The position numbers were made by a program, and so were the translations under genes. Shown piece by piece: positions 32,488 to 42,359 of a stretch of 64,000 bases of DNA (position 1 is its first letter; each line of letters starts with the position of its first letter). Origin of the DNA: Calliopum simillimum. Taxonomy: Eukaryota > Arthropoda > Insecta > Diptera > Lauxaniidae. The stretch lies in assembly GCA_951812925.1 (NCBI GenBank), contig OX638369.1, positions 27,757,392-27,821,391 on the forward strand, written 5' to 3'. The notes under the pieces are model-generated. The model was given only the letters and a program-made list of their open reading frames with translations. It ran no database searches and had not been told where the DNA came from.

Positions 32488-34199
32488 TTATTGGAACATT
32501 TTGGACAGGACGGACGATAAGTTTCGGGAGCACCGCACCCGTAACAAAATACGCGTCTTTGCTGAACGCAGTCATGATATCCGTGACCTAACTCAGAACA
32601 ATTCCAACATTTAATAGTTACTTGTTCAACCGCATATACATTTCCAGATTCTTGTTCAGTGGTATCGCTCAGAATAACTTCTTCAGTCTCTATTTCAGAC
32701 ACAAATTTACGTGAGGAAAAATTCCTTGCTGAATAACTTGTTTGAACGTCTTTCATAAATTTTTCGTGTTTACGAATTTCTCGGCGTAACATTGAAATGC
32801 TCCTAATTTCGAGATGCAAAAGTTCGTGCCTTAAATCAGGTTTTAAATTTCTAATTATATTCTCGATTAATTCAGGCTCTGGAATAGAAGTTCTTAAACG
32901 ATCACTGAGGATCATTACTGCGTCTAAGAATTCATCAAAAGTTTCATTTCCTTTCTGCTTCCTTTTCCTTATGTCATCCATTATTTCAGAATCTGTGAAA
33001 TGCTCTTTGTATTGTCGGCGCAAAGCATCGCAAAGAGCAAACCATTCAAGGTTATCATTTTGGCGATGATAACGCCAAAACCACACCCTAGCTTTACCCT
33101 CAAACAACGCATAAGCATGCTGACAAAGGATATTAAAGTTTCCATTTAGTTGGTCGGAAGTCAGAATATTAATTCTATAGATGAATTCGTCGACGGTAAG
33201 GTCTTCAGGAGAACCATTGAATTTTATTTTCCAGTTATGAATTAATTTTGAAATTTTTTCATTGTCTAATGAATTTCGATTAAGCGACTCATTGGGCACA
33301 TTATTTCTTGAACGTGAAGTGTTCCTGGGAGGAATTCTCCTAGCATTTTCAAAGGGCATGTCTTGCGGAAAGTCTAAATTTCGATTAAAAGAGTCATCGT
33401 GTATATTATTCCCTGAACGAGAAATATTTATTGGCGGATTTTGCCTAGCATTATCAAAAGACATATTCTGAGGAGAATCTGGAAAATTGTTTCTATTGTT
33501 TTGGTTTACATTTAAATTTTGAAATAAATTTTGTATTTCAGAAGAAATAGTATTCGCAATTTCGGCTCTGAAATTATTCAATGAGTCAGAAATTAGATAC
33601 TGAACACGTTGGTCAAACACTCTGTCGGGTTGAGCGTTACCTATGGTATTTCTTCTAGTTGTAATATCTCTCTGTACTGAAGACGCTTCAGGAACTTCAG
33701 CAGATGGAGCCTGCGCTTGTGCATTGGTCACAGCACGCGTTTGTGGTCGATTACGTGGTATTGCGCCTCCACGATTGGAAACACCACCACGACTTGAAAC
33801 ACTGCCAGGGGCAGAAATATTTGGAAGTGCTGCAGCTGCTGCAGTAACACTTTGAACTGGGACATTTTGAGCAGTTCTACCTTGAGCACGATTAGGAATA
33901 ATAGGAATATCAGAGACAGAACATGGTCTACGACACACTGGACATGTTGGATTTGTTTCCACCCATGCACGAATACAATGGTCGTGAAATCTATGCTTGC
34001 ATGGAATTTCAACGAGCTTCTCAAAATTGTAAATAACTTCACTACATACTGTGCATATGTTGGAATCCATATCTAATAAGTTTGGAATGTTTTCCTCGCT
34101 TCGAGCAAGAGGCATTTTTATATGTGAAAGTAAAAAAAATATGAAAATGAACTCAAAAAGAAAATTACAATTTTTATTTTTGACAACTATGCAGTCCAC
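32415..34199 (-). CDS. Gag protein with N-terminal RING-H2 finger, Gag core and CCHC zinc knuckle
   Basis: 594 residues from the first ATG. The Met at residue 29 (codon 34115-34113, MPLARSEEN) is the likelier start because the first 28 residues are a hydrophobic leader-like translation. Residues 49-89 form a canonical RING-H2: C49-x2-C52-x14-C67-x-H69-x2-H72-x2-C75-x10-C86-x2-C89, with Trp79 and Pro87 at positions used for E2 contact in active RING ligases. An Ala/Ser/Asn/Arg-rich linker (about 100-310) leads to a retrotransposon Gag core (about 315-480: GKARVWFWRYHRQND, LRRQYKEHF, RKRKQKGNETFDEFL). Then come a CCHC knuckle (531-544, CWNCSELGHGYHDC) and a second Cys cluster (552-568), where Thr stands in for His. 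The domains are certain; ligase activity is inference. Gag packages the RNA in particles. Confidence 0.93.
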   Translation of the reverse strand: MDCIVVKNKNCNFLFEFIFIFFLLSHIKMPLARSEENIPNLLDMDSNICTVCSEVIYNFEKLVEIPCKHRFHDHCIRAWVETNPTCPVCRRPCSVSDIPIIPNRAQGRTAQNVPVQSVTAAAAALPNISAPGSVSSRGGVSNRGGAIPRNRPQTRAVTNAQAQAPSAEVPEASSVQRDITTRRNTIGNAQPDRVFDQRVQYLISDSLNNFRAEIANTISSEIQNLFQNLNVNQNNRNNFPDSPQNMSFDNARQNPPINISRSGNNIHDDSFNRNLDFPQDMPFENARRIPPRNTSRSRNNVPNESLNRNSLDNEKISKLIHNWKIKFNGSPEDLTVDEFIYRINILTSDQLNGNFNILCQHAYALFEGKARVWFWRYHRQNDNLEWFALCDALRRQYKEHFTDSEIMDDIRKRKQKGNETFDEFLDAVMILSDRLRTSIPEPELIENIIRNLKPDLRHELLHLEIRSISMLRREIRKHEKFMKDVQTSYSARNFSSRKFVSEIETEEVILSDTTEQESGNVYAVEQVTIKCWNCSELGHGYHDCVQQRRVFCYGCGAPETYRPSCPKCSNKTENGKVDVRRANSGHPNPTRPRN

Positions 34200-34926
34200 G
34201 AATATCTCGTTAACCAGCGAGAATACTTAAGGAAGATATAAAAAATAAGTAAATTTTTCCTTATTATTTTAGTCGCTTGAATTGTTATATACAGTATCAA
34301 TTCATCTGAGAACATATGAAAATAATTCATCGTATATCAAAAAATTTTTAGAAATTTCAAAATAAGTGTAATGAATGAAAGTGATTTAATTTAAGCACTA
34401 CTCAGCGAAGCAATATGGGTTAAAGGAAAAGCAAAGAAAATGTAAAGGTTATTCAAAACGATGGCAAAAAAATAAAAAAAGTTTTGGTATGGTATCAGAA
34501 AACTCTTCTTAAGTGAGTTAATCTCAAACATATATCCAAGATAAAATCTCCAACTTTTGAAAAAGTAATCCTAAAATTTGCCAACAACTGATGTCATAAA
34601 GGTACGATTTCAAAATTATTCAAAACCGAAAAATCCACATAATAACAAAAATTATTGGTACTATTGACTTTGAAACTAAAAAAAATTGAGAAAGATTTGT
34701 CATAATTTTGTGGCAAGTATCCAAAACAATCCAGATAAACAAGAATCCAACAAAATTTAACAATTAATAAAATAACTAGAGATGGCAAAAATAATCGATA
34801 ATCAGCACTAATGAAAATAAAGGGGATCAACTGCTTTTTTATTAATTTTTTTGTAATTAATGAAAAAGTAACAAAAACCACAATTTTAGCTGCTGATGTT
34901 CAGCTGCCGAGTTAAGCTGCTGATGT
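34200..34926 (-). other. 5' untranslated leader of the LTR retrotransposon
   Basis: About 730 bp between the primer site and gag. A 95-codon hydrophobic frame (34881-34594) is unrecognised and probably fortuitous. Confidence 0.6.
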
Positions 34927-34944
34927 GCCCCACGTTGGGCGCCA
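34927..34944 (-). promoter_or_regulatory. Primer binding site for tRNA-Lys(CUU)
   Basis: On the element strand the site reads TGGCGCCCAACGTGGGGC. It is complementary to the 18 3'-terminal nucleotides of animal tRNA-Lys(CUU) including CCA, as I know that tRNA. It lies 8 nt downstream of the 5' LTR end (34953). The same primer type is used by Ulysses/Osvaldo-like fly elements. Confidence 0.9.
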
Positions 34945-35951
34945 TTTAACTATGTAACGAAATCTGCCTCTTCGAGGCCCACATCCCTAGGACCGGTTCT
35001 TCACACCTAGTTTTCGTCGGTCGTAGCTCAGGGAAAATGGGGGGGTACTTGGCCTATGGATATGGACGACAAGCTACATAAATTAAAAATTGTGTGAAGG
35101 GTAAGATATTATAACCAAAAAACCAGAAATTAAACAAACATTCACGACCAAAAGCCACTGATTATCGATTACAGAACAAAATTAAATCTATTGAACCTAA
35201 TTGGGGATGCCGGGGCGTTTAAATAACCAAACTGGAGGAACACTAGATGGTATTGGTTCCAACCTCTTTACCCACCCAACCTGCTAACATGATAGGGATC
35301 TTAGTATGCTAGCCCACTTTGCCTTCAACCTACTTCGCCTTCGTGCTTAAATAATTAGACTTACAAAGATGTCATTTTTAAACGTTATAACATTTTATTT
35401 AAATAAAGAGAGAAAAAAAAAATGCTTAAGAATATTGTTCACATCGAGCCTTAGCAATGAAAGATACTCTTACAAAAATTAATTTTTATGCTATCGATAA
35501 CTTTCAACAATGTTTTAACATGATCGAGTTCAGATAGATATTAAATATAAAACAATAATAGAAATATAGAAAATAATCGAATGCTTATTGCTATGTTTTA
35601 AGTGTTCATCAACTTTAACGTTTTAAAATTTGTGCATGTCCAGTGACTAACTCTATAGTAACTAACTCTATGCGATATTAAATGTCAAATAGACCAAAAG
35701 AAGAAAACAAAAATTTAAGCTCTGCATTTCTATGCAACTTGACATATGCAATTCTTTCATTTGTTTACATATCTCACTTTTTGTGTTTTAGGTTTTTAAG
35801 AAACAAAAACTGAGAGAACTAAAGAAAGCGTAAACGATAAAATATAATAGAATTTTTGTTACTCACTCTTACTCCTAGACACGACAGCAGGCCTGATGTT
35901 TTGTTGTTGGAGCTGTATCTCGTAACCTGTTAAACCAATGTTATTAACATA

Positions 35952-37913
35952 TAGTCCAAGAGCCAGCGCTTAAAAACAACTTTGCGTTTCTAAAAGCTGA
36001 ATTTTTTACAGTTGGTTATAGTAATTGTGTACATCAATAATCTGTCGGTCAGTCAAGCGAACTGTAGAACAGGCGGCTGCTATATGGCCTCAAACATGTA
36101 AAATTTCGATTTTTCTGCAATCAATTTCTAAAAGCTGAAACTTCTTATACACGTTATATAATGCATACAAATAACATTTTTGTGGGTCAGTCAGTTGAAC
36201 GTTAGAACGGGGCTAGTCAGCACGCCCCAATATATGTGCAATAAATGAATCAAGTCAAAATTATTTCTAAAAATTGAAATTTTTTTTAGGGGTACTTTAT
36301 TGTATATTAACCACAAATAAAGCAGTCAGTCAGCTATATTGTAGAACAATCTCCGTCAGCAAGCTCAACAAAGCAAAAAAAAAAATGGTTACTAAAAGCT
36401 GAAAATTTTTTTAGGGCTAAAAACAAAAAAAATGGTTTCTAAAAGATGAAATTTTTATTAGGAGTACTTTATTGTATATTAACCACAAATAAATAAGTCA
36501 GTCAACTATATTGTAGAACAATCTTTGGCAGCAAGCTCAACAAAACAAACAAAAATGGTTTTTAAAAGCTGAAAATTTTTTTAGGGGTACTTGATTGTAT
36601 ATTAACCAGAAATAATTCAGTCAGTCAACTATATTGTAGAACAATCTTTGTCAGCAAGCTCAACAAAACAAACAAAAATGGTTTTTAAAAGCTGAAAATT
36701 TTTTTAGGGGTACTTGATTGTATATTAACCAGAAATAATTCAGTCAGTCAACTATATTGTAGAACAATCTTTGTCAGCAAGCTCAACAAAACAAACAAAA
36801 ATGGTTTTTAAAAGCTGAAAATTTTTTTAGGGGTACTTGATTGTATATTAACCAGAAATAATTCAGTCAGTCAACTATATTGTAGAACAATCTTTGTCAG
36901 CAAGCTCAACAAAACAAACAAAAATGGTTTTTAAAAGCTGAACATTTTTTTAGGGGTACTTGATTGTATATTAACCAGAAATAATTCAGTCAGTCAACTA
37001 TATTGTAGAACAATCTTTGTCAGCAAGCTCAACAAAACAAACAAAAATGGTTTTTAAAAGATGAAAATTTTTTTAGGGGTACTTGATTGTATATAAACCA
37101 GAAATAATTCAGTCAGTCAACTATATTGTAGAACATTCTCCGTCAGCAAGCTCAACAAAACTAAGAACAATGGTTTTTAAAAGCTGAAATTGTTTTTTGT
37201 TTTGTTGAGCTTGCTGACAAAGTTTTTTCTCCAATATAGTTGACTGACTGGATTATTTGTGGTTAATATACAATCAAGTACCCCTAAAAAAAATTTCAGC
37301 TTTTAAAAACCATTGTTTTTTGTTTTGTTGAACTTGCTGACGGAGATTGTACTACAATATAGTTGACTGACTGAATTATTTGTGGTTTATATACAATAAA
37401 GTACCCCTAATAAAAATTTCATTTTTTAGAAACCATTTTTTTTTTTTAGCCCTAAAAAAATTTTCAGCTTTTAGTAACCATTTTTTTTGCTTTGTTGAGC
37501 TTGCTGACGGAGATTGTTCTACAATATAGCTGACTGACTGATTTATTTGTGGTTATAATATACAATAAAGTACCCCTAAAAAAAATTTCAGCTTTTAGAA
37601 ATAATTTTGACTTGATTCATTTATTGCACATATATTGGGGCGTGCTGACTAGCCCCGTTCTAACGTTCAACTGACTGACCGACAAAAATGTTATTTGTAT
37701 GCATTATATAACGTGTATAAGAAGTTTCAGCTTTTAGAAATTGATTGCAGAAAAATCGAAATTTTACATGTTTGAGGCCATATAGCAGCCGCCTGTTCTA
37801 CAGTTCGCTTGACTGACCGACAGATTATTGATGTACACAATTACTATAACCAACTGTAAAAAATTCAGCTTTTAGAAACGCAAAGTTGTTTTTAGGCGCT
37901 GGCTCTCCGGCTA
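35952..37913. mobile_element. Foldback-type element with 123-bp subrepeats, inserted in the 5' LTR
   Basis: Comparison with the uninterrupted LTR gives exact borders: ATA at 35949-35951 is repeated at 37914-37916. The ends are TAG(T/C)C..AGAGCCAGCGC inverted, and the inverted arms run to a near-central axis at about 37190 with essentially no loop. The left arm is about 1.24 kb because it holds extra tandem copies of a 123-bp unit (unit starts marked by GGGGTAC at 36584, 36707, 36830, 36953, 37076). The right arm is about 0.72 kb with about three older units. No ORF encodes a transposase. It resembles FB/Galileo-type foldback elements, though the apparent 3-bp duplication differs from their usual 7-9 bp. 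Confidence 0.9.
36461..37198 (+). repeat. 123-bp tandem repeat in the left arm of the foldback element
   Basis: The unit contains GGGGTACTTGATTGTATATT, CAGTCAGTCAACTATATTG, TCAGCAAGCTCAACAAAAC and GGTTTTTAAAAGCTGAAAAT. Four successive spacings are exactly 123 bp and the copies are nearly identical, which points to recent amplification. More diverged units flank them at 36288 and 36462. Confidence 0.95.
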
Positions 37914-39635
37914 ATACAAAGCAAATTGTTTTTGTTTCTGATTACCTATTTCTTTTCTTATGAAAATGTAAACGAGAGCACCTTTTTTTTCTCTTTTACG
38001 TTGTAAAATAATTCTACTTTTACTTATGTTTGTTGCTGTATGCTTTCATTCATAATTTTGGTTACTTTTTAAAAAAAACATTTTCATAAAAAAAAAATAT
38101 TAGTATCTTTAGTGATCGAATACAGTAGTGGCCGAACTTATTATGTCAACTTTATGAAAAAAAACTTTGCATATGTAAATCTAAATCTTTAGTTTCTGAT
38201 TAAAACCAAAATGTTTCCAATGATTAATTTTTCTAAATAATTTAATGTATGTAACTTCCATCCTCAAATAAAAATTATGTTTAACTTTCAAATTCTCTTT
38301 TCTAATACAAAATTATTTTGAAATTTTGTTTTTCAATATCGATATGATATTATAGAAAGCAAATTATTAAAGATTTGGATTATTAAGGTGCAAAATTTTG
38401 TTTTCTTTCAGTATTGTCTATATATATATCGTTTTTATCTCATTTAAGCAAGTTTTAAGTCTTAAATTTACGTAATTTATCACTATTTATGAATTATAAA
38501 TATATATGTACATATATATCGCGCATTTCAAAGTTTATTTCAAAGTTTATTAATATTTTGTTCTTATAGAGGTATGTATTTTTATAGGTTTGTATTTTTA
38601 AAGGTAAGTTTTATATGATATAAGTTTAGTTTAGTGTAAGACAATGTTATATATGTAAACTTTTTTTCTTTGTTTTTGTTTTTCAGTTTTGATCTTGCGT
38701 TAGGAATTTTTTTTGTTTTCTGTTTTTATCTTACGTTAGGTATTATTCTTCTACTACATTATGTGATTTTATTGTGCAAAATTATATTAAATTAATCGTA
38801 GTATTATATGAGTCTAAGGATTTGTATGGGTGGACATATTTTATGTAAAAAGAACAGATTTATATATCCTTATGATATATAGCATCTAAATCTGAAAAAT
38901 TTGTATATGAATTATAAATGATCTTATCTGTTTTCTTCCTTTTTCCATTAATTGACCATTTAAGGCTTTTTCAACTATCTGCAGCGATGGGGTCAGCGAT
39001 GAGGTTATGGGGGTGCTCCAATTGTCGAACTACTCCGGAGCTTTCGATGGATGAATATTGTTGTACTCGTGGTATTCGGGAATCTGCTGGTACTTCTCTT
39101 GTACAAAAATAGGGATTCCACGACAGAAAGAAATGTCTGTCCGAGTTAATGTTGTATGGTTTCCGAGTATATATGCAAAATTACGTGTATATATTTCTTG
39201 GACTCGGTGGTAACTTTTACGGCTTTCGATTAAACTTAATATTACACGGAAAAATTTAACTATTTGGCTTATTTTTCGGTGACTGTCCATCACTTGAATG
39301 AATTTACTACGATCAAAAAGATTTTCCAGAATGAAATACTACTTGCACGTCTTTGCTGTTCGCGATCTCGAAGAATAAGGGCTGATCTTTTCCGGAAACT
39401 AGGCAGACATTACATTTGGGCCCACGTTTTCATATGTCATTACAACTTACAGTTCTTTTACAACAGGGTGAACAATTGGATTGTGTCTCGGGTGAAACAT
39501 GGATATGAATATTCAGAATGACATGCAACTTTTAAGTTTGACGTTAGTTGAAAGCAAAAATTTAGTTCTTTGAAACTTTTAAGTTGATCAAAAAAAAAAA
39601 ATTTATCATTAACTGGATATCACCCTCACAAAACA

Positions 39636-40060
39636 ACGAAATAAAAAAGGAAACAATGTATTCATTGGCAAGGCAAAGCAACTGATATACAAATTTTGAT
39701 TGGACTAAAAAAGTTCTTGCGAATTATAACACGAATGAACGAACGAACATACGAACGAATGAAAAAGTTTTAATGTATTACATATATAACAAGACACAAA
39801 GGATATTAAAAATTGCAAAAATTCAATTTGTTGGCAAGTAAAATATGCAATGAGTTGCAGAAATGTTAAATTACAATTTCGCTGAAAAAGCTCTTGCGAA
39901 TTATAACCACGAATAATTTCAATAAACGAAAATGTTCCATTAAATGATATGACAAACAAAAAAATTGGACTAAAATCAAAACATTATAAATTCATTGATA
40001 ATGCACAAGATGCTATCAATAATATAAATCTTAAATTTCTAAGAAAAGCTGCCTAAAATC
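39636..40060 (+). other. A-rich strand-asymmetric tract, right part
   Basis: Continuation of 24900-26307 beyond the retrotransposon. It has the same motif (TCTTGCGAATTATAACACG at about 39713, CTCTTGCGAATTATAACCACG at about 39892) and the same A bias. Confidence 0.5.
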
Positions 40061-41317
40061 ATTGATTCAAAAAAAAAAAAAAAAAAAAAAAATCACCAAA
40101 AAAAAAAGAACCCATTTTAATTGGCCCAAAAAAACAAAATACCAAACGGTTCCGCTCGCTAACGACGACACTCAACTAAAATCATTTATACTCAACGCAT
40201 TGCCTTCAGGGAGTCTTAAGACAACAACTTCAATAGCATCTTTGTCCTTTATTGTTTTTGCTACTCGTTATTGATGAAAAGAAGGACCTCTTTATGCTAA
40301 GAATTTTTTTTGTTTCCTTACAATTTTCGTTTTTATTCATTCAACAATTTCGTGTCCTTTATATTGTGTGTTTGTGCGCGTACTAGTGGCGTACTTGAAA
40401 TTCTAAACAATTTATATTGAGGAGCAGTGTGCAGCAAGCAAGGCATCCATAACAAGGATTAACAATGGATTACCTGGCATTATAAGTAAAAGGACGACGA
40501 CGAAAAAGTGACACAACGTGCACTCTGCTCTGTTCCGGCTCATGGCTCTAAGCGCTTGAACATTGGAATTTCTTTATTTTTGCCGCTATTTTCTTGGTAA
40601 GAACTCAAAGTATTTACAACATCTACCTTATAAAATAAATAACTTTGCACAAAAATGAAAAAAAAAAAAAAAAATAAAAACTCCTTAACAATTTTTACTG
40701 TCCTTTTTTTCGTTGTCAGTCCTTAAGCTTAAGTTTTAGTTGTTTTGCTTATTTTCTTATTTTTGGTAAATTTTTTGTATCAGTCGTTTTACCTTTTTTT
40801 GGCAATATTTTTTTATTGAGGTTTTTTCTACCTTTGCATATTAAAAAAGTTTTTTACAACTCATTTTGATTTTATTTTTCAAAATTACTTGTTTTTGTTG
40901 TTCTGATTAATTTCTTTCAAGTTTTTTACATTTGTTTGTTTTTACCAATGAATGTAAATTTTTGCTTCATTGTTGATATTGAGTGTTTACATATAGAACA
41001 ATGAGTAAATCATATATGATTGTACTCAGGTACTTTTGTATCTAACAAAATTATAATATAAATATGAATGTATGGGGCTTTCCTTATCAACTTAACTAAA
41101 ATTCTGTTTGTTTTAATTTGGCTCAAGGCACATTTCGGTATTCAAAATAACTACATATGTGGGTAAATCTCCGAAAAATGTGCCAAAACATGTCTTTTTC
41201 TATCCCCACCAATTTTTTTATTTTTTTTATTTCTTGAAGGTATAGAATATAATGACTTGAACTTCTAGGACATTCTTAATAAATGAACATAAACTTTCAG
41301 GGCTGCCATATGTTTTT
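40061..41317. other. Gene-free stretch
   Basis: A tracts (40070-40091, 40658-40675) and T-rich DNA. TTGGTAAGAACT near 40593 resembles a splice donor, but no coding exon precedes it. Nothing else recognised. Confidence 0.4.
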
Positions 41318-42359
41318 ATACCCTACACCCAGGGTATATTCACTTTGTCCTTCCGTTTGTAACGCAGAGAAGGAGGCGTGGCAGGTATAGAAAAGTATAT
41401 ATATTCTTGATCAGCGTCACCTCCTGCGTCGATATAGCCATGTCCGTCTGGCTGGCTGGCTGGCTGGGTGGCTGGCTGTGTGTTGAAATACACTTTTTGG
41501 GAAAACTGAGCAAGATAATTCAATGAAATTTGGTACACTGCCTCCGTCGTCAAAGTTAGCTCGGGGGATTGAAAATGAGCAAAATCGGTCAACGGACACG
41601 CCTACCGCCCATACAAAAATTATATTCAAAATGCAATTTTAGGAGTATTTTTCACGACAATGCAACCACAATACATATAAGTACTACGAATTGTAAGCGC
41701 AAGCTCTGATTAAAAACTGAGCGAAATCGGACAAGAGGGCGTGGCACCTCCCATATAAGCAAAAGCTTCAAAACGCTATACTGAAAGCGTTTTTTGAGAT
41801 ATTCGAACCAACTTTAACTCAAACACTAAAAATTATAAATGAAAGCTCTCAGCAAAAATTGGTTGAAATCGTACAAGGGGGCGTGGCACCTCCCATATAA
41901 GCAAAAGTTTCAAAATGCTATACTGAAAAAGTTTTTTGAGATTATCCAACTAAATTTCACTCTGACACTAAAAACTATAAATGCAAGCTCTGAACAAAAA
42001 CTGGGTGTACTTGGGCAAGAGGGCGTGGCACCTCCCATATAAGCAAAAGCTTCAAAACGCTATACTGAAAGCGTATTTCGAGATATTCGAACCAAATTTG
42101 ACTCAGACACTAAAAATTATAAATGAAAGCTCTCAGCAAAAATTGGGTGAAATCAGACAAGGGGGCGTGGCACCTCCCATGTAAGCAAAAGATTCAAAAT
42201 GCTATACTGAAAGAGTTTTTTGAGATAATCCAACTAAATTTCACTCTGACACTAAAAACTATAAATGCAAGCTCTGAACAAAAACTGGGTGTACTCGGAC
42301 AAGAGGGAGTGGCACCTCCCATATAAGCAAAATTTTCAAAATACTGCAGTGTAGGGTAT
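41318..42359 (+). mobile_element. Small dispersed element with inverted ATACCCTACAC ends and a 142/284-bp internal tandem repeat
   Basis: The ends ATACCCTACAC (41318-41328) and GTGTAGGGTAT (42349-42359) are inverted copies. After a unique head (CACTTTGTCCTTCCGTTTGTAACGC-like line, GGAGGCGTGGC) come about 4.5 tandem units of 142 bp. Each has GG(G/A)CGTGGCACCTCCCATATAA as core (41745, 41881, 42023, 42165, 42307 approximately). Units alternate between two types. An inverted, shorter relative is at 57026-57571 and a fragment at 16391. No transposase is present. ORFs of 67 codons repeated every 142 bp are unit translations. Confidence 0.8.

Larger units (their letters stand above)
26308..39635 (-). 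mobile_element. Ty3/gypsy LTR retrotransposon, Ulysses/Osvaldo-like, complete, with RING-H2 Gag
   Basis: The element reads right to left: 5' LTR (39635-34953, including a 1962-bp foldback insertion), primer site (34944-34927), gag (34199-32415), pol (32487-29158), 3' LTR (29025-26308). Without the insertion both LTRs are 2718 bp. By eye they look almost identical; I noticed one substitution (near 27890 versus 38500). Intact ORFs and near-identical LTRs indicate a recent insertion. AAAC precedes the element (26304-26307), and AAAC also occurs at 39631-39634. If the LTR ends at CTCACA, this is a 4-bp target duplication and the true right border is 39630. The clade is inferred from the Pol block order, the long LTR and the tRNA-Lys primer. 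Confidence 0.93.
34953..39635 (-). repeat. 5' LTR, 2718 bp plus a 1965-bp foldback insertion
   Basis: Collinear with 26308-29025 except for the insert 35952-37913 and a duplicated ATA. The length difference between the two LTRs (1965) is exactly insert plus 3 bp, so the LTRs have no net length difference elsewhere. The right border may be 39630 instead of 39635 (see target duplication). Confidence 0.95.

Noticed and set aside
34594..34881. 95-codon hydrophobic ORF in the retrotransposon leader as an envelope-like gene
   Set aside because: Too short, no signal/cleavage or glycoprotein features, and located upstream of gag.
40590..40605. Splice-donor-like TTGGTAAGAACT
   Set aside because: No upstream coding exon and no acceptor that would pair. 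Single consensus matches are common by chance.
41839..42326. Three 67-codon plus-strand ORFs spaced 142 bp
   Set aside because: They repeat with the tandem unit and start and stop at identical unit positions. Repeat translation, not a gene family.
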